A DNA stretch of 64,000 bases from Thamnaconus septentrionalis (lineage: Eukaryota > Chordata > Actinopteri > Tetraodontiformes > Monacanthidae). The position numbers and the translations under genes are program-made. The notes under the pieces were generated by a model, which did no database searches, was not told where the DNA came from, and saw only the letters and a program-made list of their open reading frames with translations. The stretch spans positions 4,164,405 through 4,228,404 of the forward strand of contig CM020512.1 in NCBI GenBank assembly GCA_009823395.1. Direction: 5' to 3'. Below are positions 1 to 11,480 of the stretch, piece after piece. Position 1 is the stretch's first letter. Every line of letters begins with the position of its first letter.

Positions 1-109
1 GAGGTGAGGAGAGAAGCACAGTTTGCTTTTGCTGTCAAAGCTACTTTATGGCTTTAATTGCTTTACAAAGTCTGACATCTTAAAAAAGTTCCCTTTTTTA
101 GAATTATTA

Positions 110-141
<32 letters not shown>

Positions 142-1038
142 GGAAAGGTACATACAAATTCACAAGAAAATCTATGTGATATTGTTTTACATCTATTTTA
201 AAGGGGGGGTGTGCAGTATCATTTCTACACCAGCTGTCATAGTCACAACAAAACGGTTCCCTGTACATCCACAGAGAAAAATAATACAGCAGCTATGAGA
301 GTAAGTTTTCTTTAGAATGTCATACAAAGTATACCAAAAAGTGAGAACCTTGTACCTTGTAAGTGCATAAAAGGTATATACATGATATTGCAAATGAGAA
401 GATGCCCCTCTTGGTATTACTGCTATATTTTTTGTTTTTCTGCGAATTACCATGAGCCACCACGCTAGCAGGCTATGCTGTTGTTGTTAGCATTGAGCAG
501 TATCCATTCACTGTTATTTGTTGTTCACTAGCAAGATGGCAGGATATGAAGTGTTACAGTTCTAAAGGCAAGGAGGAAGAAGAGAAAACACTTCAGTCAG
601 GAGCTTGTTGTGATGGATGGGACATTTATAGACATGAAATATCTGCAATCTAGCTGTATGGCCAGGGTTACGTTTTTAATACCTGCAGTCCAAACAGACC
701 ATTTTGCCAACCGTGCATGCTGTCTTTCCTGTAGTCAGGATAACCCCTCTTATTAGACCAGCATTCTTATGTGGCTGTTGATGAAGAAGCCACACAAAAC
801 CGTCCCTGAAGAAATAATGTGTCCTTTCTCATGTTTCAGCGATGTTGTTGTGGTATTTTTGGATGGAAATCTGGAGGTCATAAACAGACACAAGCACCCA
901 GACACGTCCTGGCTCGACCTGTCGCTGCTTGACACAGCACGTTCGGAAACACTTGTCACTGATTTATAGATCAGGCTTTTCCCATTATGTCAGACTTTTA
1001 ATTACCAAATATGTCAACTGCTGATTTTCTTTTATCTG
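1..1038. other. Gene-free flank left of the hAT insert
   Basis: Mixed A/T-rich sequence with the ATT microsatellite. Open frames are short and none is recognised. Confidence 0.5.
106..141. repeat. (ATT)n microsatellite
   Basis: About 10 uninterrupted ATT units. Confidence 0.9.
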
Positions 1039-1046
1039 GCGCACAC
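1039..1046. repeat. Left target-site duplication of the hAT element
   Basis: GCGCACAC, identical to the right copy at 1528-1535. Confidence 0.85.
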
Positions 1047-1527
1047 TAGTGGTGTGCATAATGATCTTATGATCGATATATCGATTGCTAATCAGAGTCA
1101 AATTTTGTATTGATAATTTTAAGAAAATATCGATGCATATATTTATTTTTGACCACAGTCGCGGCAACTTACTTCCAGCTACTTTAACGCACCAAGTCCC
1201 ACTGCGACTGTGCAGTTCGAATGCTCAGCAGTGGGCAAGCAGTGCACGACGTCACGTCCACGCAGCACACAGCAGAGAAAGAGAAAGAGTCAGACTCGTC
1301 GGTGAAGAAAAAGAAACTAAAGAGTGCTGTTTGGTCCTACTTTTCACCACTTGATAAAAACAGTGCACGGTTTGATTTATGCAACGTGTGTCTTGTGATT
1401 TTTAACTTTTTATTTATTGAAAAGAAATTACAAACCAAAAAGTGTATTGATATCGACATCGCAATATTGATCTCAAAAATATAGATTATCGTTTCGAATT
1501 TGAAAAATATGTTATCGCCCATCACTA
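1047..1527 (+). mobile_element. hAT-type DNA transposon, internally deleted, with target duplication
   Basis: The 481-bp insert is flanked by a perfect 8-bp target-site duplication GCGCACAC (1039-1046 and 1528-1535), the length typical of hAT elements. Terminal inverted repeats are imperfect: left TAGTGGTGTGCATAATGATC, right (reverse complement) TAGTGATGGGCGATAACATA. Inside, the plus strand at about 1318-1395 encodes VWSYFSPLDKNSARFDLC, the start of a BED zinc finger as carried by many hAT transposases. The C-terminal half of the finger and the catalytic domain are missing, so this is a non-autonomous deletion copy. Confidence 0.85.
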
Positions 1528-1535
1528 GCGCACAC
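1528..1535. repeat. Right target-site duplication of the hAT element
   Basis: GCGCACAC, identical to the left copy at 1039-1046. The identity suggests a fairly young insertion, although the terminal repeats have diverged from each other. Confidence 0.85.
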
Positions 1536-2099
1536 AGAGAGTTGCTATCAAAATAAACACGAGCAACCTGGGGTGAACTCTACTCTTCCCGCGGACACTC
1601 CTGTACAAACGCATCGCAATCCCGCTCGTCACCTGTTTTCACACAGTTCAGACCGTCTGGGAATATGACACTTTCAAACTGAATTGCTGGAAACCAGTCT
1701 GCAACACAAGCTACCCAAGAATCCATGGATGCCCAAAGAAGGAAAGGACACAGAGCAATTGGCCAAGAACTCAATTGTCATCTGTACCCGCCCAGATTGT
1801 CACACCCATTACACCACTGCCTGAAGCTGCTCAATTGACCAAAAAAAAAAACTTTGTGTATGATCACCAAAACAAGCTCTGGTTTCACAGCGACAGTCAG
1901 TGATACTGTATTTTTTGTAGTCCGCCACAACAGCATGGGCGTGACATTCCGTAACCTTTACGCCTGCGTGTGAAACGCCGCTCTCTTCTTGGTGCATCGG
2001 GAAAGTACACGAGCACTGAAGCTTTAATCAGAAGCAGCCCCAATACACATGGCGAACACGTATCGGTTTTTGGGCGGCAAAAGTGACATTTGATTCAAT

Positions 2100-2650
2100 G
2101 AGGAGGACGCACCACGTCATCTCCCTCGCCCACCGACGGGAGCCTTATCAAGGTCGACGGATCCTCGGTAGCGACGCAAGCGGGAGGGTGCGAGGGGGAC
2201 GGCGACCGAGTGGCGTTCACCTTAATTACATAAAGGCATGTATAAATGTCCTTTAGCAGGTGGCTGTCTCGCGGAAGTTAGCAGCGGTGGCAGCTGCCTG
2301 TGTACGGTAAACAGGGAGCGCTTTTGAAAAGTGACGGCGGGCTGACTGGGAGGACGGCGAGGGTTGCGGAAGAGGGGCTGGGGGAGGCGGTGGTGAGGGT
2401 CGGACAGCTGTCGCCATACCCACCTCACCGTGCTGACTTAGAGCTAATGCTCGATCGGGCCTTTGTATATATGTTTTTTTTTTTCCCTCCCCGGCGCTGT
2501 GTACACCGTGCGTCTGAGGCCGCATGGAGGCACATTTGGCGTGACAGATGTACGGCGGCTCACAAAGAGGCAGAGGGCACGAGCTGAGACGCCTTTTTAG
2601 TCGAACCTTGCGGCGCGCGGCAAGGATTTTGTCGTGACCTTAGACAGTTT
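2100..2650. other. CpG-rich patch
   Basis: GC-rich with frequent CG dinucleotides (for example GACGGATCCTCGGTAGCGACG near 2156) and a TAATTACATAAA core at 2222. Could be an enhancer or an alternative 5' exon region of a neighbouring gene; no splice structure was recognised. Confidence 0.3.
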
Positions 2651-5600
2651 ATCATCCGAAACCAAATTAAACGCCAGCATATAAACGCGGTGCAAAGTCT
2701 TACTGGGGCCGGTTTATTTTGTGCGTCCGGGTTACTTTGGGCAGGAGGGCGACTTCAGTCGCTTCCTCTCGGAAATTATGAAGTTCAGGGGTGCATCTAT
2801 TATGAACACTAATAGCGCCACCGCAGATCCTGACTCTTAAATAAAACATGTGGTAACGAGCTCTCATTTCATGAGAACATTTTAAAAGGTTGTACATAAA
2901 CTTCTGGAATCCCATTTGTTTGCTTTCTTTTAGGTCACATGCTTCTAAACGATCCGTCTGGCTTCCAGTCAGGACAGTTGCCTGCTTCAAAAATAGATCT
3001 GAAATATCTACACGGACATGCATTGGCAAACAAGTTTACACTACATTGAAACAAGCGTATCCTGTTCCTTAAATAACTGAAAGAACTGCAACATCAAGCT
3101 CCAGTTGTGTTGTACAATGGTGAACTTGTTAGTTTGAGGCGGACGGGAATTTGCGGCTTGAAGTGGTCAGCACGGGATAACCGCCGGGCGATAACGAGCG
3201 CGCATTTTGGCGAAACGACCCGGGTGGGAGCAGAGCCGAGTCCTGGTGTCAGCCGGTCACCATGTGGCGATGATAAGATGCCCAGGTAAAATCTAATTGT
3301 AATAAATTCCTAATCAGCTTGGCGGGATAGCGAAATGGCACAGTTAATAGGAATGCGCGGAGTCAGCAAGGTCTTTCACAGCTCTGCTCTTAATAAGATT
3401 TGAGAGGCATACAACAACAGTGCACTCAATGTCATGTCGAGCGGCTCCCGCTGTCTGTGTCTGCAGGCAGACGGCGAGAGGAGCAGACAAATAAGGGAGG
3501 CGAGGGGAGGAAAACATGGTCATCTGTTTCAAAAGAGCTGAAATCTGATCTCTGGAGGGTGGGGGGTGGTGGGTAGGAGAGGGTGAGGAGGCGGCAGCGG
3601 CGCATCGGAGGCTCTGTATGGTACATATCATATCCCTCTGATCACTCATGCTTTTTAATTACAGAAGGTGAGGATGGTCCGTAATTTTATCCTATTTGTT
3701 TTGCATCGCTGCAAAAACAGAAAATGAGGGCTCGCCAAGCCGTGCCAATTTACTTCGTTTCGACCTTGATTAAAAGAAAATTAATTGCCACATCTCTCAT
3801 TATGTTGCAGGCAGCATTTGATGACGTAAGGGTGTGTGTGTGGGGGGGGTGTAAAATTGATCCCAAGAAATACCCTGGGGGTGTGTGTGTGTGTGTGTGT
3901 GTCGGGGAGGGGGGTTGGGCGGGGGTGTTGGCTCAACCTGGATATCGTGGTGATAAAAATCTCTCATGAAGCAGAGCCAAAAAAAAAAGAAAAAAGAACA
4001 GGTTCCAACACAATAATTTAAGATTTTGGGGAAAGTCCGCGATGAGACCTGGAGTCCTTGCCCAGAACTGGAATGTTTTGTCCAACAGAAAACCGTATTA
4101 ACTTAAGAGCCCTTGCGTTTTCTTTTTGTCTTAGCGTGGATTGTAAAACAGGCAAACAAGTCAATTCACGTACTTGTTGCAGAAATTCGCCTCCTGCAAA
4201 TAATCCTATTTACGTCTCCCAAGCCCCTGCAGCTCCTCCCCTCCCTAAGACACCATATGTCTCGGTGGATCAACTTGAGGAGTTTTCTGTAAGCGCGGTG
4301 TATGATTACATGAGAATTTCTGCCAGAGAAGGCCTCCAGGAGGGCGAAAATGCTAAATGCTATTTTTGAAATGAAATTCTCCTTCATGTGGCCGCACCTG
4401 TTTCCCTGGGAGAGTAAACAGAGCAGCCGCCTGATGGAGCGCGCCGGCCCCTGACACGCACCTAATTCTAAAATATTTATTAGCTTTTGACACTCTTTCA
4501 AGACACAATCCGGGACGGAGGCGAGCCTGTCCTCTCCGCACTCGTTCAGCTATACTTGCTCCTCCTCGCAGTTGCTTATCCGCCGCCACGGTGACAAGAG
4601 ACATTAAATGCTACTAGCTGCGGTACACGCCGGCGCTGACCTCACAGAGGTCAACCTAACACAAACATCTTTCCACACTCGGGTCCGGTCCACCCAGAGC
4701 GAAGCTAACTTCTCCCCCAGCTGTTGTGAGCGCGTGGATTTTTTTTTTTTTTCTTTTCCCCACCGCTCGGCTGTTTGAGCTGGCTACCGTTACTGGGCCC
4801 AGCCATCGTGACGGCGACGGGGGGAACATTTGAATAATTGATTGAAATAATGTAAAGTAATCCAGCCCGCTTTCATTCCTGGATCGCCTGCTCTTGATTC
4901 TGAGACCGCTCTCGGGTTGACGGCGGACCGGGGCGGGGGGGGGGGGAGGGAACATTTAAGGACATGGGAGTGACACGGAGGAGCACATTTTACCCGCCAT
5001 TAAACATCGGCTCTTATTTCTCCGCCGCCTGTCAATCACCAGCACAAGTACTAAAAAAAAAAAAGAAGAAGAGCCAACTGCAGCAGTTTGTGGAGAAGGG
5101 TAACGAGTGCGTGTCAAAATAATCCCGTGCGCGTTAACTTGAAATACAGGTGAGTTTGTGTTAGTCAGCTGCGCACACAGTGGGCAAAGTGTTTCGTAGA
5201 TAGAAATGCTGAGAAACTGGTTTCAAGTCAGTTTTCTTCCCAGCAGATGTGTTCACTGCGGAACCTAACTCCGACCAGCTCAAAGGTGCATTATTTAAAG
5301 GCTCATATTGCAGCAGTTTTCAGATCCTTGTCCTTCAACCAAGACTCCAGGGGAGCGCGGCCTCGCGTGATTGGTCCTCAGATGGACGGAAGACGTTTTG
5401 TGTTTAGGCCTCTGTTGAGAGCCTTCAGCAAAAACACTGGCTGTTTGTCGCCTGCTGAAATTTGTCAGACCTTTTCACGTTTTTCGACGTTGACGAAAGG
5501 TTAGCTTCTCTCAGACCGCGGGGACGAACTGCTGGCTAGAGTTAAAGTCTTTGCATTTTCAAGTCTTTCCAACTTTTCCATTTTCAGATCTTTAGTTTCA

Positions 5601-8159
5601 CCCTCAACTGCAGAGAAGCAGCCTCACATGGCTAAATATTCAATAAAGACCCTAGATCAGCATATATTAAGCCCTCTGTTTACAGCCTTCCTGTGAAAAA
5701 AAAAACCCATTAAGTGCTTTCTAGGACCTTCTTTCTAGGTTCTGAGGCGGTCCCACGGGGTGGAACCGATCCAAGTATTACTGTCACATTGTGAAATACC
5801 TACACAGGAAGCCCAGCAAGTGATAGAAGCAAAGGAGGAACTTCTGTCATGTTGTGGAGTTGAGTGACAGGCCCGAGACAAACATCCCCGAGGTGAATTC
5901 TGTCAAATATGACACCTTTAACCTCATATACATATGACGATGCATTGTTTGCACGGCAGGAGAAAAAGTACACTGGTGATAGGGGAGCATGTAAGCGATA
6001 ACCTTTGGAGGTTAAGAGCACATCAGCCATGCATGAGCGGACCTCTTTGTTTGGACTGTATTTGAGCGATCTGCTCCGACCCGGCCGCTCTGTTTGCCTC
6101 GCACTCTGATAAACCTGTGACAGAGTATCATCCCAACCCCGTGTAGGCCCCCCGAGACCCAAGAGATTGTTCACAAATTTTATTTTTCAACCGTCTCTTC
6201 CTCTTATATCCTCAATGGGAAAAGCTTCTCTCTGATAAAAAAAAAAAGAGAGAAAGAAAAAGAAAAACGGCTCACAGCCATGAAAGGTATTTACCCTTTT
6301 ATATAATCCCGCCTGTCTTCCGACTCCATGCGTCGCTGACAGATGAATTCGGGCACACCTGTAATCAGCGCACACTTCGCAACCGTGCAATTCTCCTCGA
6401 CCCAACGGCGAATTACAAATTGCCCAACAGCTGCCGTCACACAGCACGCAGCTTTTCCCCCGGATTACCACCATAAGAATGTGATTTCACACGCTTCATT
6501 TTGGTGAGTCTCCTCTCTTATTGCGTGTCTGAATGATGCCCTTAAAAAAATAAAAATTAATAATAACAATAAGCTCCCCTATAGGCCCAGTGGGTATTTC
6601 AGTGCCTGTTTGCATCTTGGGCAACGTCAGGCTTCTGTGGCAACAGTAAATAGACTCTTGCTTGACTCGCAACCCTTGACAACCTCCTGCAGCATTTTGT
6701 TGAAACAGCCACCGCAGGGACCGGCCGCCCTCCTCTCTCGCCGGCACGTGGAAACTCCTCCCCCATCCCCACCCCCCCCCCTCCCGCGCCCGTGGAAACA
6801 CTCCGAATCACCTGATACGGCGTTTATCCTTGAAAGCTTGACTGAATACCTCAAAGTCCCCCGGCAGGGGCAGAACTTGACGTGTCTGTCCTCACTACAG
6901 CTGCTATTATTAAACTGATCTCTTCACAAGACTTTGTCACACGGCTTCTGAAGGAAGGGACACAGTGTCACGGCATTACGCTATTTTTCCTTTTTGTTTT
7001 TGAGATACGCCAACGCCGGTCACAAGGCAGGCAGCACGCCCCCTGCTGCACGCACGGCGCCCGCTGAAAGTGTTCAGTTTTAGGACACAGGGGTCACACC
7101 TGTTGTGGAACTTGATAGAAGGCTTATTTATAAACTTTCTGAGCTCTAAATTCCTCCTTCAGAGAAAACGCTGACACACAACGAAGAGCGGGACGGCCGG
7201 GTGTTCGGTTTTGAGATTCTTGCCGGCCGACGCAAGCGGCCGCTGGAAAGTCTATATGGGAGATCTGAGAGGAAATTAACGAGCCACGTGACCGTGCCGT
7301 TAGCGTCTGGGAGGGCCGCGGGGCAACAAAGCATCCGTCGCTGGCAGAGCCGGCGCGGAACCGCTTCTGCGGCCCCCAAACATTTGATCAGAGGTTTTGA
7401 GCAACTACATGTGAAAGTTCTGCTTTTTGTCTCATTGCCGCGCTCTCCTGGCAAGCGCCGCGCTGCGGGGCCGCTACCGTCCTGGAAACACTCTGTAAAT
7501 CATGTCACATTGTATATTCGCAGCGACCTTCACCGAGTCTTTGTGGTAATTTAAAACTAAACAGCGGGGCCGAGGACGGCCTCTGTTAAACGCCTCGCTT
7601 TGCTCCCAAAAAAAGGCAAAAGTCGCCATCGGGTTTCCAGAGGGGAGCGTCCTAATATACCGCCTAAATTTAGGTCCTGAGTTATGGGCCGAGGGGATAT
7701 CTGGGTGGGCTCATGTGACATATGAAAAAGTTCTGGAAATGCTGAATGGATTTAAAGTTTAATGTGGGGGGGGTTGGGGCACGTCCCAGCTGTGTAGGGT
7801 TGGTGTGAGCTCTGCAGCCAGGCAGCCAGTGACAGGTGCTGCTGGACGACAACGTCACACGCTGTTTAATGAAATGTGGGAAAAAAGAGGTAAAAAAACT
7901 AAATCATTTCGGGGATCCGCTCTTTGAAAATGAATGAAAGCAAACGGCTGATTTCCTCTTTCTCTCTCGAGCTCCTCTCACCGTCTCTCCCGCGTTGAAA
8001 TGCGCACACGTCATTAATTATAAATACTTAATCTCTGCGATATCAACTGCGGCATAATCCGGCATATTTGCAGTAATCCATCTCCGGCTCATCGGCAGGA
8101 GGCCACTAACAGACGGCTCATCATATTCCGCTGAGCCCCCCCCCCCCCCACCCTCAGCG
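2651..8159. other. Gene-free stretch
   Basis: No coding exon recognised on either strand. Contains the GT microsatellite at 3881, a G-run at 4934-4948, several poly(A)/poly(T) runs, and a TAAT-rich stretch near 8010-8130 (CATTAATTATAAATACTTAATC) that could be regulatory. Confidence 0.45.
3881..3902. repeat. (GT)n microsatellite
   Basis: Eleven GT units in a G-rich stretch (3835-3930). Confidence 0.85.
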
Positions 8160-8610
8160 TCACCGCCCGCCCTGCCACCCGATGTTCCTCTCACATTTAG
8201 CAGGGTTCAAGTCATTCTGCACAGCTCAGGGAAGTTGTAAGGAGCGAAGTGCACACAAGTAAGCAGATACCCCCCACACTTTATTATAGACTTCTGGCCA
8301 TAATATTACTCATCTCTGCCAATATGGGCAAAGCTAACAGGCAAACCGTGTGACAGGGCGCAATACCAGACAAATCGATGCCACAAAACAGATTGCATTG
8401 CGCAGATTCCCTTTGCTGACAGGCGGCGGGGGTAGTTTGGGCTTTTAAAAAATAGCGACATCTTTTAAGGTGACCCCCGGAGTCCGCCTTATAAAATTAC
8501 AAGAGACAGAAATCCATTTGCAACTGTGCCATAACACTGAGATTACATTGTTACTTTAGAGCCTGGCTGCAAATTAATTTGAGCTTCATTTCATGTATTA
8601 TATAAATGGA
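8160..8610. promoter_or_regulatory. Candidate conserved non-coding block
   Basis: Repeat-free, compositionally balanced sequence with homeodomain-type words, including AAATTAATTT at 8571-8580 and GCCATAATATTACTC near 8297. No coding frame. Conservation is inferred from its look only. Confidence 0.3.
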
Positions 8611-8689
8611 TGGCGGTGGGAAAATTAAATCCCTGTATTGCACATTTCTATATATTGTTTTATCTCTGCGGAGGGTGTTTTGGATCACC

Positions 8690-9560
8690 GTGCGCGCCGT
8701 GCAATTGGCCGACGGGGCAGAGTTCCAGCAGATTTAACTCCTTCGCGGCAGCGGCCGTCGAGGGGGAGGGGGGACGAAAACAACCACGGACGCGTCAAAG
8801 AGGCAAATGGAAGGCTGGATGTTTGGAAGCGGAGGACTGATGGATGACAGAGATGCAATAAATCCTGCCTGACACTTTGTGAATGGAGACTTTCACTGGG
8901 TTTTTTTCTCTGCTCTTGAACCGCTGTCTCTCCAGGAGCCACAGACATCACTGCAGATGTTCTAAAGTGAGAGAAAAAAAAATCAAACAGGATGATACTT
9001 TTGCCGCGGGGTTGCGAACCTGCATCTTGCACATCAACTGGACGAACTCCCGTGAGCGTCAGCGAGCCATTCGACTGATTTAAGTCGCTCGCGCTCAGAC
9101 GGGCTGGCAGCGTTGCGAAAGAAAAGTTTGGATTATTGCATTACTCTGTTTGCCGTGGACTTTTATTCGCCGCCATTAATCAAGTGGAAACAGAGGTTGT
9201 CAGAGCGGATAAAGTTTCAATCTCCTTAAAGCGCGGCGAGCGATGCCACCTGCGAGTTTTTTTGTTTGAATTCGATTACGGCGGAAAGAAATACGGCTGT
9301 AACCTCTCAGCGTGGAGGGAGCTGGGTCTCGGCCGGACTCGGCGGCCCTCCCGCCCGTGTCTTCAGGCCCAGCAGAGAGCTCCCGGCGCAGCAGTTAGCG
9401 GAGAAGCTCCAAACCTTCTGACAGGCCCTCGGCCTCCTCCCCTCCCCCCTCCCAGCCCCCTCTTCCCCCTTTGCACCGAGCGGCAGGCACACATATGGGA
9501 AAAAGTGCAACGGCGTGTCAACGGGGCGGCCCTGTCAGGTATGAATACCGGAGCGTCTCG
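8690..9560. other. CpG-rich patch with C-rich tract
   Basis: Many CG dinucleotides over 8690-8860 and 9060-9560, and a C/CT-rich run at 9435-9470. The open frame at 9136-9612 (158 codons) is compositionally driven and resembles no protein known to me. A distal promoter of a neighbouring gene is possible. Confidence 0.25.
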
Positions 9561-9789
9561 CAGCCTATCTGGGGACCTTGGAGCCATGTGTCGACACGCA
9601 TCGCACTGTTAGCTACATCGCCTGGTCATATCGGGGACAGGAAAGAAGTGGCGGAACAGAAGCACTCCAGATGTTCTTCATCAGCAGGCCACAGGGGAAG
9701 TCTGTTACCGCAACACCTGGCTCGTTCTGCTCAGAGCGCCGGCGCTCCGCCGCGGTCTGGCTATCTGACTGAACACACACAAAAAAAAT

Positions 9790-9791
<2 letters not shown>

Positions 9792-9820
<29 letters not shown>
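9792..9820. repeat. (CA)n microsatellite
   Basis: About 14 CA units. Confidence 0.9.
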
Positions 9821-10358
9821 CGCTGGGGGACAGCACCACCGGATCCATGGACTTCGTCATGTGAGCGCTGGTATGAAAACTTCAGGAGCAATCTGACACA
9901 TTAATTATAAAGTGTGTTTTTTTTCTCGCTGGGTTCGCCTGCACATCACACAGAGTCACACTGAGTCACTGTTAAACACTTTCACAAATGCACCAGGTTT
10001 AATTTTTTTAAGAGGAAAATATTAAAGCACTTAATATCAAGAAACTATTAGCGGCATTCATCATAAACACAAGCATAATACATCATCTTCATCGGCTGCT
10101 TGTCCTAAAATGATCGAAAGCAAAGAGCCTTCATAACACTTGATGAACGATCTAATTAGTGAATAAATGTTTTAATTAATGAACTTTAATGAATCCAACC
10201 GATCATGATTGAGGCATAAGGTCTGAAGTCTGGGCGCCACGCCTCGGCGTCACCTAAAAATAAAAGGAACTCTGTCTCCACCAGAATCTTCTGGACGCCA
10301 ACCAGACCAAGTGTCTCTTTGCACCAATGTTGTTTCTGTTTTTGGTGTTTATTGTTGT

Positions 10359-10392
<34 letters not shown>

Positions 10393-11139
10393 GTTGTGGC
10401 GGTAACAGTCAGGGGCGGTGACAAGTGCAGCGGCCCAGGTGGAGGGGAAAGAGAAAATTAATAAATAAATAACCCGACACAGATGCCACGCTCAATAATA
10501 CCAATGTTAAAACCTCCTTGACCTGCGGGTCATCAAATAACAACCCCAATTCGTTTCATATTTTCCTCACCGGATCAATGGCGGCATAAATTTTGGGGCT
10601 CAATGACAAGAATAATTTAAAGTGGATCCATAAGCGATAGGATTCTGCTCCCCGTGGCCACAGATGCATAACAATGTGCTTAAAGATGCTGATAATCCAA
10701 GACAGAAATACCTGGACTGCTGATATGTGGAGGCATGAACGCATGCATCTGGCGGCGCCGGGGCCTTTCGTGAGTTAATGCTGAGAAATCAATCTGTTTT
10801 GAATTTCTTTTGGATTTTCGCTCCGATCAGCAAAGAGGGGAAGGACAAATTGTTTAACATGCCTGAGTGAATAACTGTATCACGGCTGCCCCCCCCCACA
10901 CTCCCCGCGTAAAGATATTCATAGTTTAACCTCTGACAGAAAAGTGTGCAAAAATATAAAAGCATGTCGGGGGCGGAGGGGAAAATTGTTCACGTGCATT
11001 TGTTTATTTTCGCCGTGTGATCACATATCTGCAATCAGACAACAAAGGGACCTCTATCTAAAAACCCAGACGTGCGGTTGGACAGACACCATTTCCCCGC
11101 TTAGGAGACAAGATTATTGGAGTTCCCACTAACACTGTT
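9821..11139. other. Gene-free stretch
   Basis: No recognised exon. Contains TAATTA-rich sequence at 10140-10200 and the TTG microsatellite. Confidence 0.4.
10352..10397. repeat. (TTG)n microsatellite
   Basis: About 15 TTG units with one C interruption. Confidence 0.9.
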
Positions 11140-11480
11140 TTGCAAAGCATAAAAGCCTCTCGCTGATAAATATTAATTTGAGCCTTCGTGATGTATTTGA
11201 AAATTCCGGCTAAAATGTCACCACATGGAACATTAATGCAATATTTCAAGGCCTGAGAGCAATACTCATATTGATTGCATTTATTTGACTCTGGGGAGGA
11301 GAAATAATTCTTCAGCGGGGAGACACATCTGGTAGCCAAAGATGCGGAGCCGCGGAATGAGAAAATGCAAAATAACAATAAAAAATAATAGGACTTGTAT
11401 TTAAATGCATTATCCTGGCATTGTTTAGATACCGATGCCTTATTACGGCCCGGCAAAGACAGATGCAGCCGGGTCTTTTA
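11140..11480. promoter_or_regulatory. Candidate conserved non-coding block
   Basis: Repeat-free stretch with TAAATATTAATTTG (11168), CAATATTTCAAGG and GCATTTATTTGAC words. No open frame of note on the plus strand. Inferred enhancer-like by composition. Confidence 0.3.

Noticed and set aside
9136..9612. 158-codon plus-strand open frame
   Set aside because: GC-rich patch with few stops in several frames; no recognisable protein, and a Pro-rich run comes from a C-tract.
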